A DNA stretch of 64,000 bases, from positions 1 through 64,000 of the forward strand of contig JAAELT010000460.1 of NCBI GenBank assembly GCA_024226315.1, written 5' to 3'. Made by a program: the position numbers and the translations under genes. Below are positions 27,091-35,144 of this stretch, piece by piece (the stretch's first letter is position 1; each line of letters starts with the position of its first letter). The notes beneath the pieces were generated by a model. That model did not search any database. It was given only the letters and a program-made list of their open reading frames with translations, and was not told where the DNA came from. The DNA comes from a bacterium (GTDB lineage: Bacteria > Acidobacteriota > Thermoanaerobaculia > Multivoradales > J023).

Positions 27091-27359
27091 GATGCGACCT
27101 CTTCATCGTCTTCGTAGATGGTGCCCATGGGGACGGATCATACTGCGAGCGCTGGCGAGACCATCCGCGCGGGCGCTCACGCGCATCACCGCGTTGGTCG
27201 CACCAGGGATGCAAAGACCCGCGCGTCGAAGCGCCACGAGCCGGCCAGCCCGAATCTCCTTCCCGCGGGAATCGTCGACAGCAGGTGATCCCCAGGCGGC
27301 CGACCATCACGGTGCCCATCAAACCGATCAAGGTATGGCCCAAGCGCACTCTAGACCGG

Positions 27360-28607
27360 TCAAGAAGATTCCGGCGGCGGCAGGCCGACAGTGACCCGCA
27401 GCTCGTCCGGCCGGATCCACCGCCGGGCGGCGGCCTCGACGCCTTCGAGGGTCAGTGCCTCGAGGGTTTCGACTACCCACTCGGGATTGTCCGTCGGCAG
27501 ACCGTAGAGCTCGGCCTCGGCCAGCAGGTTGGCCCACTGCCGGGCGGTCTCGCGCCGGAATGGATCGCGGCCGATCAGGTAGGCCCGGGCGTCCTCGAGC
27601 TCGGCGGGTTCGATGCCGTCTTCAAGCAGCCGGACGAGCTCCTCGCGAACCGCTTGCTCGGCCTGCTCCAGGGTCGCCGGCGAGGTGCCGGCGTAGGCGG
27701 TCAGGCGCCCCGGCTCACGGCCGCTGCCGGCGGCGACGGCGACGTCGCTGGAGTAGGCCAGGCCCTCGCGCTCGCGGATGCGCTCGGGCAGGCGGCCGCT
27801 CATGCCGGCGCCGGCGCCGAGCACGACCCCGACGACCTCGAGCGCCGGCAGGTCGGGATGGTCGCGCGGCACCGTCAGGTGGCCGGCGAAGAGGTGGGCC
27901 TGATCGGCGCCGCCAGCCGCGACCTCACGGTGTGGCTCGTCCAGCCCTCTGGGCGGCGCGATCTCCGGCGGGGCCGTCCCCACGCCCGCGAGGCCGCTGA
28001 ACAGCTCGTCGAGGCACTGCTCGGCCGCCGCCTCGTCGATCTGACCGGTGACCACCAGGGTGCCGCCCCAGCCCAGGGCGTCGCGATGAAACGCCGCGCA
28101 GTCGTCCGGCGTCATCGCGCCGAGGCTGGAGCGATCTCCCTGTAGCGGCCGGGCGAACGCATGGGGATGGTAGAGCTGTTCGAGAAAAGCCCGGCTGGCA
28201 GGCGCCTCGGGCTGATCCATCAGGCTCTCGAGCTCGGCCGAGACCTGCTCGCGGATCCAGTCGAGGCGATCCTCGGGAAAGGCCGGCTCGAGGGCCAGCT
28301 CGGCCAGCCAGCCGAGCGCTCGCCGCCAGTCGCTGGCGAGCGCCTCGACTGCCACGCAAAGGTTCTCGTGGGTCCCGAAGGTCTGGATCAGCATGCCCCG
28401 ATCCTCTGCTTCGACCGCGATCCGGTTCCAGTCGCGCTCACGGGTGCCCTCGGCCAGCATGCGCCCGGTGACCAGCGACTGGCCGGGGATCCGTTCGAGG
28501 CGCAGACCACCCCACAGCCAGAGTCGCGCCGCCACGATCGGCACGCCCGGAACCCGCCGCACCCGGGTGCTCAAACGACGGATGGATTCGGAGGACGCCA
28601 TGGTCAT
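27360..28607 (-). CDS. M16 family peptidase-like protein, inactive subunit
   Basis: ATG at 28607 overlaps the upstream stop (ATGA), giving 415 residues; a longer frame inside the previous gene is rejected. The M16 fold is recognisable from 'LTVPRDHPDLPALEVVGVVL' and 'GRLPERIREREGLAYSSDVA' with the 'R...GL.Y' motif of the second half. No HxxEH zinc motif is present in the N-terminal half, as is usual for the non-catalytic partner of two-gene M16 pairs. It probably pairs with the product of the gene directly upstream. Confidence 0.82.
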   Translation of the reverse strand: MTMASSESIRRLSTRVRRVPGVPIVAARLWLWGGLRLERIPGQSLVTGRMLAEGTRERDWNRIAVEAEDRGMLIQTFGTHENLCVAVEALASDWRRALGWLAELALEPAFPEDRLDWIREQVSAELESLMDQPEAPASRAFLEQLYHPHAFARPLQGDRSSLGAMTPDDCAAFHRDALGWGGTLVVTGQIDEAAAEQCLDELFSGLAGVGTAPPEIAPPRGLDEPHREVAAGGADQAHLFAGHLTVPRDHPDLPALEVVGVVLGAGAGMSGRLPERIREREGLAYSSDVAVAAGSGREPGRLTAYAGTSPATLEQAEQAVREELVRLLEDGIEPAELEDARAYLIGRDPFRRETARQWANLLAEAELYGLPTDNPEWVVETLEALTLEGVEAAARRWIRPDELRVTVGLPPPESS

Positions 28608-29929
28608 CGCAGCGGCAGCGACCAGCCGATCACCCCGCCGGCGGCGGACTCGAGGTAGCGCTCGGCCACCGGGGCGACGTCCTCGGCCCTGGCGGACAGC
28701 ATCCGTTCGAAAGTCCGCCACGGGTGCTCCAGATCGAACAGCGACAGCGCCGATCCGGCCAGGAAAGCCTGCTGAAAGACCTTCTCGTGCGCGAACACCC
28801 AGTCGGCGGTAATCATCCGCTGTGCCCGCGCGACTTCCTCCTCGGTCGGGCCATGAAGCCGCAGGAGCTCGATCTGGCCCAGCACCCGCTCCTCGACGCG
28901 AGCCGGATCGACGCCTGGAATGACCTCGAGCGCGATCACCATCACGCCCGGGTCGATGGTCTCCTGGAGATCGGCCGAGACCCAGGCGCACAAGCGCCCT
29001 TCGTCGACCAGCTCACGATGCAGCCGGCTGGAGCGCCCACCACCGAGGACCGAGGCCAGCAGGTGGAGCGCCGGGTGATCGTCGTGATTGGCGTCCGGGG
29101 CCGGCAGGGCGAGCAACATGCGGCAGACCTCGCCCTTTCGGCGTTCGACGCGCCGCATCTCCGACGCCTCGGCCCGCGGCTGTGCGCCGCGAGCGGCTCG
29201 CTCCGGCGCTGATGCACCACCGGCACCGCCGAACGCCTGCTCGACCGTTTCGTCGACCGAGTCCTCGACGTCGCCGGCGATCACCAGCACCGCGTTCTCC
29301 GGCTGGTAGAAACGTCGATGGAAGTCGCGCAGCTCGGCGGCGTCGATCGACTCGAGCTCGGCGCGGGTGCCGAGCACCGGCCGGCCGTATGGATGTGGCG
29401 CGAACGCCGTCGCGGTCACCTTGCGGTCGAGGGCGTCCCAGGGCTCACCCTCGTACATGGCGATCTCTTCCAGGATCACCTGCCGTTCGCTGCGCACCTC
29501 GGCCGGGTCGAGAATCAGGCCGGCCATTCGATCGGCCTCGACGTCGAGAGCGTGATACCAGCGGTCGGCCGCGAAGGTGAAGTAGTAGAGGGTCGAGTCG
29601 TGGCTGGTGAAAGCGTTGTTGGAGCCCCCCAGGGCACGTGTCAGGCGATCGATCTCGCCCGCGCCGTAGCGCTCGGAGCCCTTGAACATCATGTGCTCGA
29701 GGAAGTGCGCGGTACCGCCCTGTCCTGGTTCTTCGTCGCGGGTGCCGGCCCGGTAGATGATGGCGGTGGCGACCACCGGCACCCGCCGGTTCTCGACCAC
29801 GCACAGGGTCAGGCCGTTGTCCAGACGCCGCACCCGCGGACGCGGCAGCACCCGGCGCAGCTCGTCGAGCGCGAGCCGACTGTCGTGCGGCGCGGACGCG
29901 GCCGGCGACCGGCCAGGCTCGGGAGTCAA
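28604..29929 (-). CDS. M16 family zinc peptidase, catalytic subunit
   Basis: TTG at 29929 overlaps the upstream stop (TTGA) and has GGAGG 4 bases before it, giving 441 residues. Starts further upstream would lie inside the phosphoesterase gene. The zinc motif HxxEH is seen as 'GGTAHFLEHMMFKGSERYGA' near residue 80, with the distal Glu in 'RQVILEEIAMYEGEPWDALD'. The second-half motif is 'VLGGGRSSRLHRELVDEGRL'. With the following gene it forms a classical active/inactive M16 pair. No clear signal peptide, so cytoplasmic location is likely. Confidence 0.88.
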   Translation of the reverse strand: MTPEPGRSPAASAPHDSRLALDELRRVLPRPRVRRLDNGLTLCVVENRRVPVVATAIIYRAGTRDEEPGQGGTAHFLEHMMFKGSERYGAGEIDRLTRALGGSNNAFTSHDSTLYYFTFAADRWYHALDVEADRMAGLILDPAEVRSERQVILEEIAMYEGEPWDALDRKVTATAFAPHPYGRPVLGTRAELESIDAAELRDFHRRFYQPENAVLVIAGDVEDSVDETVEQAFGGAGGASAPERAARGAQPRAEASEMRRVERRKGEVCRMLLALPAPDANHDDHPALHLLASVLGGGRSSRLHRELVDEGRLCAWVSADLQETIDPGVMVIALEVIPGVDPARVEERVLGQIELLRLHGPTEEEVARAQRMITADWVFAHEKVFQQAFLAGSALSLFDLEHPWRTFERMLSARAEDVAPVAERYLESAAGGVIGWSLPLR

Positions 29930-30756
29930 TAGGCCTCCAGGGCGTAGGAGTCGCGGTCGCGCCGCGGAAAGCGGTGGCGGCTGCGCTCGAGGAACCGGTC
30001 GCCCTCGGCGTCCCAACCGAAATTCGAGATCTCGATCTCACCGTCGTCCAGGCGGATCCAGTTGCAGGTGTTGCGCCCGCGCTCGCTGCCGCGGCCACGG
30101 CTGGAGGTGGAGGTTCCCGAGTGCAGCAACAGCACCGGCCGCCGGCCCGACGGATAGTAGGCCTCGGTGGTGCCGATCCAGGACTGGTGCAGATGGCCCG
30201 ACAGCACCAGCTCGACACCAGCGTCGGCCAGCAGGTCGACCATCCGGTGGGCGCCCCTGAGCACCCTCTGGCTGTCGAAGCGCGGCGGCGGCACCAGTTG
30301 ATGATGGGCGACGACGATTCTCGCCCGGGAGTCCGCGCCGCGCTCCAGCAGACGTTGCAGGCGCCGCAGGCCCGAAGCCGTCACGCGGCCGTCCTTGATC
30401 GTCCAGTTGAACGCCGTGTTGACGCCGACCACCAGCATCTCGTCATCCTCGTACGTCGGTTCCAGGTCGGTGGCGAAATGCCGCCTGAAGGCGCCGAAAG
30501 GCGTGAGCAACCGCTCCCAGAAACGGTACATGGGCACGTCGTGATTGCCCGGAACCGTCAAGCTCGGCACCGCTAGACGATCGACGAACGCCCGAGCCTC
30601 GCGGAACTGCTCGGGCCTGGCCCGCTGGGTCAGGTCGCCGGAGATCACCACCAGGTCGGGACGTCTGCGCTCGACCAGCGTCACCACGCCGTCCGACGCC
30701 TCGGGGCGGTGCGGCGGGCCGAAGTGGACGTCTGAAATGTGGAGTATCTGACGCAA
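29926..30756 (-). CDS. Calcineurin-like metallophosphoesterase
   Basis: The product has 276 residues with a TTG start ('LHISDVHFGPP' follows immediately). All five metallophosphoesterase blocks are present: 'DVHFG', 'VVISGDLTQRA', 'VPGNHDVPMYR', 'VVAHHQLVPP' and 'LVLSGHLHQSW'. The family includes cyclic-nucleotide phosphodiesterases such as CpdA, and length and motif order are compatible with that, but the substrate is not determined. It is first in the operon with the two M16 genes. Confidence 0.85.
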   Translation of the reverse strand: MRQILHISDVHFGPPHRPEASDGVVTLVERRRPDLVVISGDLTQRARPEQFREARAFVDRLAVPSLTVPGNHDVPMYRFWERLLTPFGAFRRHFATDLEPTYEDDEMLVVGVNTAFNWTIKDGRVTASGLRRLQRLLERGADSRARIVVAHHQLVPPPRFDSQRVLRGAHRMVDLLADAGVELVLSGHLHQSWIGTTEAYYPSGRRPVLLLHSGTSTSSRGRGSERGRNTCNWIRLDDGEIEISNFGWDAEGDRFLERSRHRFPRRDRDSYALEAY

Positions 30757-30829
30757 GCTCTCGGTGTCCTCGCCGGCGCGTCGCGGCCGTCATCGGCCTC
30801 GGCCCGAGGCCCGTCCGATCCGGGCGCTG

Positions 30830-31081
30830 TCAGTCGCTCGACCGGCCATCCTCTCCGCCCAGCAGCGAAGACATGTTGCGATCGACCTCCCGGGTCGCGA
30901 AGCTGGTGAGCGCGTCGAGGATCGCCGAGCCGTGCCGGCTGCCGAGAAAAAAGCCCGCGAGGCCGGAAACCACCAGGGCAGGGATCGGATACGAACACAC
31001 CAGGCCGCGCCAATCGAGCTCTCCCGGCAGTAGATCGTCGATCAGTTGATCCGTGTACGAGCTTTCGGCCTCGGCTTCCAT
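30830..31081 (-). CDS. Small single-pass membrane protein
   Basis: The product has 83 residues, with GGAG 7 bases before the ATG. One hydrophobic segment is visible ('YPIPALVVSGLAGFFLGSRH', residues about 31-50) between acidic ends. It resembles short membrane partners of DUF883-type proteins, and such a protein is encoded 105 bases upstream. The function is unknown. Confidence 0.65.
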   Translation of the reverse strand: MEAEAESSYTDQLIDDLLPGELDWRGLVCSYPIPALVVSGLAGFFLGSRHGSAILDALTSFATREVDRNMSSLLGGEDGRSSD

Positions 31082-31186
31082 GTCAAATCTCCACTGAAGA
31101 TCACCGCGGGTTTCGAGACCTCTGCCGACCGGGCCCGGGAATACTGTATCCCAGGCCCGGCGGCCTCCGCGGCCACGTCAGACTTG

Positions 31187-31615
31187 TCAGTCGCGGTAGC
31201 GGCGCGGACGAAACAGGAGGCCGAGCAGGAAACCTGCACCAGCGGCGATGAGGATCGACACTCCGGGCTTCTGACGCACGAAGTCGTTGACGTCGTCGAC
31301 CATGTAGTCGACGTCCTTGCGCACCTTGGCATAGCCGTCCTGGAGTTGGGCCGAGGTCACCTGGTAGCGCTCACGCGCCGCCTCGCGGGCACGACGGGAG
31401 CGTTCGCGGATCTCTTCCTGAGCCTGCGCCGACGCCTGCTGGAACCGTTCGCCGGCTTCCCCGGCGGCGCGCTGGAACTTCTCGCGGGCATCGCCGACCA
31501 CTGCCGCGGCCTTCTTCTTCGCCCGGTCCATCGGGCGGACGTTGTTGGCCGCCGCCTTGTCGGATTCGGCCGCGACCGACTCGCTGGTCTGGTCGTCGGC
31601 TGTCTGGTCACTCAT
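31187..31615 (-). CDS. DUF883/YqjD-like membrane-anchored helical protein
   Basis: ATG at 31615 has GGAGG 7 bases upstream and gives 142 residues; the much longer frame is not supported. A long amphipathic, coiled-coil-prone stretch of Glu/Arg/Ala (residues about 30-105, 'EKFQRAAGEAGERFQQASAQ') is followed by a C-terminal membrane helix and a Gly motif ('GVSILIAAGAGFLLGLLF') and basic end 'RPRRYRD'. This is the layout of ElaB/YqjD/DUF883 proteins, which bind ribosomes in E. coli; here that is only analogy. Confidence 0.75.
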   Translation of the reverse strand: MSDQTADDQTSESVAAESDKAAANNVRPMDRAKKKAAAVVGDAREKFQRAAGEAGERFQQASAQAQEEIRERSRRAREAARERYQVTSAQLQDGYAKVRKDVDYMVDDVNDFVRQKPGVSILIAAGAGFLLGLLFRPRRYRD

Positions 31616-31721
31616 GATGATACCTCCAAGTCGAGCGCCTCCGAATCGAGGCGCGAAGCGTTTCACTCTATCAGGATACGGGAACGGAAGAGGATAGATT
31701 TGGCTGCTAGACTGCCAAGCC

Positions 31722-33074
31722 GTGAGCGACGACGACACCCTGACGGCACGGATCCGCCGACGCTTCCGGCCGCCGGCCGCGGCCGATCCGTGGCTCGCCG
31801 TGCCGCGCAAGATCCTCCGCTTCGGCAAGCTCGCGGTGTCGAAGGCGGGGGCCGACAACCTGGGCCAGCAGGCCGCCGCGCTGGCGTTCACCACCGTGCT
31901 GTCGCTCGTCCCCCTGCTCGCCGCCCTGTCGTTCCTGGGCGCGCGCTGGTTCGACGACAAGCAGGATCGCACGGTGGAGCTGCTGAGCCAGATCCTCCCC
32001 TACCCCGAGGAGAAGATCCTCTCCTCACTGCAGGAGTTCCTGCAGCAGGCACAGTCGATCCAGGGCATCGGCTTCGTCGCCTTCATCCTGACCTCGATGG
32101 CCGTCTTCACCTCGATCGAGGCGACCATCAACCGGATCTGGAACGTGCCGCACAAGCGCCCTTTCAAGGTGCGCTTGCTGTCGTTCACCCTGCTGCTGTT
32201 CTGGGGCCCGGTGGTGATCGGCGCCGGCTATACGGTGCTCTTCTACCTGCGCCAGCGGTCGCCGATGGGGAGCTTCGCCGACTCTCTACCGGTGCGATTG
32301 ATCCCATTCGTCGTCACCGTGCTGGGCCTGTCGATGCTGTATTGGCTGGTGCCCTACACCCGAGTGCTGTTCCGCAACGCCTTCGCCGGCGGACTGACCG
32401 CCGCCCTGCTGCTCGAGGTGCTGGGCCAGGGCTTCGGCATCTTCGTCGTCCAGGTGCGCAACTTCTCGGTGATCTACGGCGGCTTCGGCCTGGTGCTGTT
32501 CTTCATGCTGTCGATCCAGCTCGCCTGGTGGATCGTGCTGCTGGGCAGCGAGGTGGCCTACAGCCTGCAGAACGCCGCCTACATGTCGAGCCGGCGGCGT
32601 CCCGCGGCGCCCCTCGACGGCGGCTGGATCGCGCTCACCGCCCTGGTCTTCATCACCGAGCGCTTCCGCTCCGGCCGGCCGGTGACGCCCCACGAGCTGC
32701 TGGCCGAGCGCATGAGCCTGGCGTCGGCTGAGCTCTCAGACGTCCTCGCGCCTCTAATCGAGGCGGGAGTGCTGTGCGACGCAAGCGGCGACACCGAAGG
32801 CTACCTGCTCGCCTGCGACCCGCACGAGCTCGAGGTCTCCCGCGTCTTCGAGCTCTACGAAGGCGGCAACTGGGAGCTGCTGCGCCCCTTCGAGGGCGAG
32901 CCCGCCACCGGCCTCGAGGACCTCCGCACCAGGCTCGCCGCCGAGCGCGCCCGGCAGAGTGAGGGAATCGTCCTCGCTCAGCTCGCCGGAGCGGGCGAGA
33001 GCCCGGCCGTTCCAGGCGCGCACACCGAGCCGGCACCGGCCGACCAGCGAGTTCGCGGTGAGGTTGCCTCGTAG
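31722..33074 (+). CDS. YihY/virulence factor BrkB family membrane protein
   Basis: The product has 450 residues and a GTG start. The family core is clear: 'LGQQAAALAFTTVLSLVPLL', 'SMAVFTSIEATINRIWNVPH', 'YWLVPYTRVLFRNAFAGGLT' and 'IYGGFGLVLFFMLSIQLAWW', with six membrane segments. A soluble C-terminal winged-helix-like region follows ('GRPVTPHELLAERMSLASAE'), longer than in E. coli YihY. The 3' end overlaps the -35 box of the tRNA-Ala promoter. Confidence 0.87.
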   Translation: MSDDDTLTARIRRRFRPPAAADPWLAVPRKILRFGKLAVSKAGADNLGQQAAALAFTTVLSLVPLLAALSFLGARWFDDKQDRTVELLSQILPYPEEKILSSLQEFLQQAQSIQGIGFVAFILTSMAVFTSIEATINRIWNVPHKRPFKVRLLSFTLLLFWGPVVIGAGYTVLFYLRQRSPMGSFADSLPVRLIPFVVTVLGLSMLYWLVPYTRVLFRNAFAGGLTAALLLEVLGQGFGIFVVQVRNFSVIYGGFGLVLFFMLSIQLAWWIVLLGSEVAYSLQNAAYMSSRRRPAAPLDGGWIALTALVFITERFRSGRPVTPHELLAERMSLASAELSDVLAPLIEAGVLCDASGDTEGYLLACDPHELEVSRVFELYEGGNWELLRPFEGEPATGLEDLRTRLAAERARQSEGIVLAQLAGAGESPAVPGAHTEPAPADQRVRGEVAS

Positions 33075-33092
33075 GGCCAGGGCGGCTACAAT
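33064..33092 (+). promoter_or_regulatory. Promoter of tRNA-Ala
   Basis: TTGCCT at 33064-33069 and TACAAT at 33087-33092 are separated by 17 bases and stand 11 bases before the tRNA 5' end. This fits a sigma-70-type promoter closely. The -35 box lies inside the end of the YihY-type gene. Confidence 0.75.
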
Positions 33093-33103
33093 CCGCCGTC
33101 TGT

Positions 33104-33179
33104 GGGGCAGTAGCTCAGCTGGGAGAGCACCACGTTCGCATCGTGGGGGTCGGGGGTTCGAGTCCCCTCTGCTCCACCA
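33104..33179 (+). tRNA. tRNA-Ala (anticodon CGC)
   Basis: The 76-base cloverleaf has acceptor stem GGGGCAG/CTGCTCC, which includes the G3-U70 wobble pair that identifies alanine tRNAs. The anticodon stem CCACG/CGTGG encloses the loop TTCGCAT, with anticodon CGC reading GCG codons. The T-arm contains GGTTCGAGTCC and the 3' CCA is encoded. Confidence 0.97.
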
Positions 33180-33280
33180 TTCTTCGCTTGTTCTAGAAAG
33201 GCGGGGTAGAACGGATCCGGCAGCCGACGGCTCGCTGCGCTCGATGTCGGGGCGGACAAATCCCTCTCTACCAAGTCTAC

Positions 33281-33338
33281 GATCGACGTTGAAGCCAGAG
33301 GGCAGGACCGATCGACGTTGCAGCCAGAGGCCAGGAGA
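33281..33338. repeat. Two-copy 29-bp direct repeat downstream of tRNA-Ala
   Basis: GATCGACGTTGAAGCCAGAG begins at 33281 and recurs as GATCGACGTTGCAGCCAGAG at 33310, with the following bases (GGCAGGA/GCCAGGA) also matching. It lies in the gene-free stretch between the tRNA and the ATPase gene; nothing else is visible in 33180-33464. Confidence 0.8.
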
Positions 33339-33464
33339 GGTACGATATGGAGGCCGAAGATTCCCCGGTTTCCGGTGAAGTCGGCTGCCGCAACCGTTGA
33401 GTCTACAGACGACCTGGGCCGGATGCGGTATTCACTCACTTCATGAGTACCGACGGGCAGAAGA

Positions 33465-35144
33465 ATGGCCTCGACCGAATCTCGGCAACAAGCCGAGGGT
33501 CCTGAAATCCCGCCCACCGGCAATCAGGGCAAATCTCTCAGAAACTACTATCGGTCACCCACCGAGCAGGAAATCCTGAAGGTACTGTGGACCAGTCATA
33601 GACGGCTCGTCCGCAGTGAGATACTCAAGAATCTACCGCAAGAAAGCCGGCCGAGCGCCGGCCGAGTGGGACAGATCCTTGCCGCCTTGTACGACGAGAA
33701 TCTACTCGATCGAAAGATCGGCAAGGCTCAGGGCAGCAACGCCGCTGGGTACTACTCACTGTCGAGCGCCGGGCGGTCGCTGTGCCATGATCTGGGCTTC
33801 GCGCATCAGACTCTCTTTGCAGCCGATCCGGGCACTCTGAAGACCCATCTCACCCGCCAGCGCCTCTCGGCTGCAACCGGACAGTCTGGTCGGATCGTCG
33901 CCGCATGGGGGATTCGAGGCGGCCTGGGTAGAACGACCCTGGTTGCCCAAATTGCCAAGGGCTTGGCCGGACAGCTCACCGCCGACGATCAGCGCCTGCT
34001 GGCCGTCGATCTGGACTTCGCGTCGCCGGATCTTGATGGTTTCTTCGCCCCGAGCGACCAACCGAGGTGCCGTGGTTTGGGAGGCCTGTTGATGGACTTC
34101 CAGCGGTGCGAGCCACGAAGACGCGCTTTCTTCTTGGTGCGGTCTCTGGGTGACCCGAAGTACGTCGTACCGGTAGAGAGCACTCTACGGCTATCTTATC
34201 TCCCGAGCGGCCTCGGTCCAGGCCACCAAGCACTGTCGGCGAGCGAGCGCGCTGAAGCATTGGCCTCGTTGCGCCACGAAGCCGAGAGGTATGCCGCGGC
34301 ACGAAATGGCTCTGGCGATCTCTCTACCGCGGCAGACAACGGCACGAGTGGAGCCAAGGGGCCCAGGTTTCTGGAAGCGTTGCGTGACGCGATGGCGACC
34401 CGATTCGAACGAGTCGTGATCGATGCTCAACAGGGCCACAGCCTGGGCGCCTGGATCGCGACGCAGGCGCTGGCGGACGAGCTCGTCCTGTGCCTGGATG
34501 ACGGCGAGAGCTCAGAATGGAGCATCGACGCGGTCCGTGCGATCCTCGCGAGATTCCTCAGTCAGACTGCCGGCGAGGCGACACGTGGCGCGGTCAAGTT
34601 CTTGTTCCGTTTGAGAGCGCCGACGACACTCGAGGATCTCGATCGCTGGATCGACCGGCACGTGGTGATGGAGGAAGCCAGAGCGACGGACAAGGTGACC
34701 TATGGATGCGAGCAGATCCCATACAACGCGGGGCTGGAGGACAAGAAGTACAGCGGGCGAAGCACCCATTTCTACAGACACCTGATCGCGAAGCTAGAGC
34801 CCGACTCGCCTGACTGTGAGTTCTGCCCTCCCGAGCTCCAGGCGCTGAGGATCGTTCTCAAGGGGAAGAACTTGAGGGAGCGCTCGATCGCCGCCGGTCT
34901 CCTCGAGAACATCCCGATCGAGCAATTGGCGCGCTGGCTCCGCTGGGCAGAAGGTGAAGGAACGTTACCCAGGAAGACCGACGCCGAAGGAGAGAAACTC
35001 CTGCGAGACCTCTTCAAGGTCCATGCGGTGGGTCTCTTCCACTTGGTGCTCGGAACCCGAGTGAGCTGGGATCTGGAGGAGGCGAAGGAACAAAAGCATG
35101 CTGCGGCATCTGCGCCAGCGTCGAGCCCGAACAGCGGCAGCTGA
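33465..35144 (+). CDS. Winged-helix plus ParA/MinD-like ATPase with variant P-loop
   Basis: The product has 559 residues. Residues about 30-115 look like a winged helix ('PTEQEILKVLWTSHRRLVRS', 'LAALYDENLLDRK'). A SIMIBI-class P-loop follows near residue 150: 'WGIRGGLGRTTLVAQIAKGL', where both lysines of the usual KGG.GKTT are arginine. Then come 'LLAVDLDFASPDLDGFFAPS' (Walker A' Asp) and 'RFERVVIDAQQG' (Walker B-like). The C-terminal 130 residues are helical and unrecognised. It resembles the KGGVGR-motif variant ATPases. It overlaps the histidine kinase gene by 47 bases and is the first gene of a three-gene operon. Confidence 0.72.
   Translation: MASTESRQQAEGPEIPPTGNQGKSLRNYYRSPTEQEILKVLWTSHRRLVRSEILKNLPQESRPSAGRVGQILAALYDENLLDRKIGKAQGSNAAGYYSLSSAGRSLCHDLGFAHQTLFAADPGTLKTHLTRQRLSAATGQSGRIVAAWGIRGGLGRTTLVAQIAKGLAGQLTADDQRLLAVDLDFASPDLDGFFAPSDQPRCRGLGGLLMDFQRCEPRRRAFFLVRSLGDPKYVVPVESTLRLSYLPSGLGPGHQALSASERAEALASLRHEAERYAAARNGSGDLSTAADNGTSGAKGPRFLEALRDAMATRFERVVIDAQQGHSLGAWIATQALADELVLCLDDGESSEWSIDAVRAILARFLSQTAGEATRGAVKFLFRLRAPTTLEDLDRWIDRHVVMEEARATDKVTYGCEQIPYNAGLEDKKYSGRSTHFYRHLIAKLEPDSPDCEFCPPELQALRIVLKGKNLRERSIAAGLLENIPIEQLARWLRWAEGEGTLPRKTDAEGEKLLRDLFKVHAVGLFHLVLGTRVSWDLEEAKEQKHAAASAPASSPNSGS

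Noticed and set aside
26480..27349. 289-codon minus-strand frame
   Set aside because: It overlaps the nucleotidase gene in another frame and its translation is Arg-rich shadow sequence.
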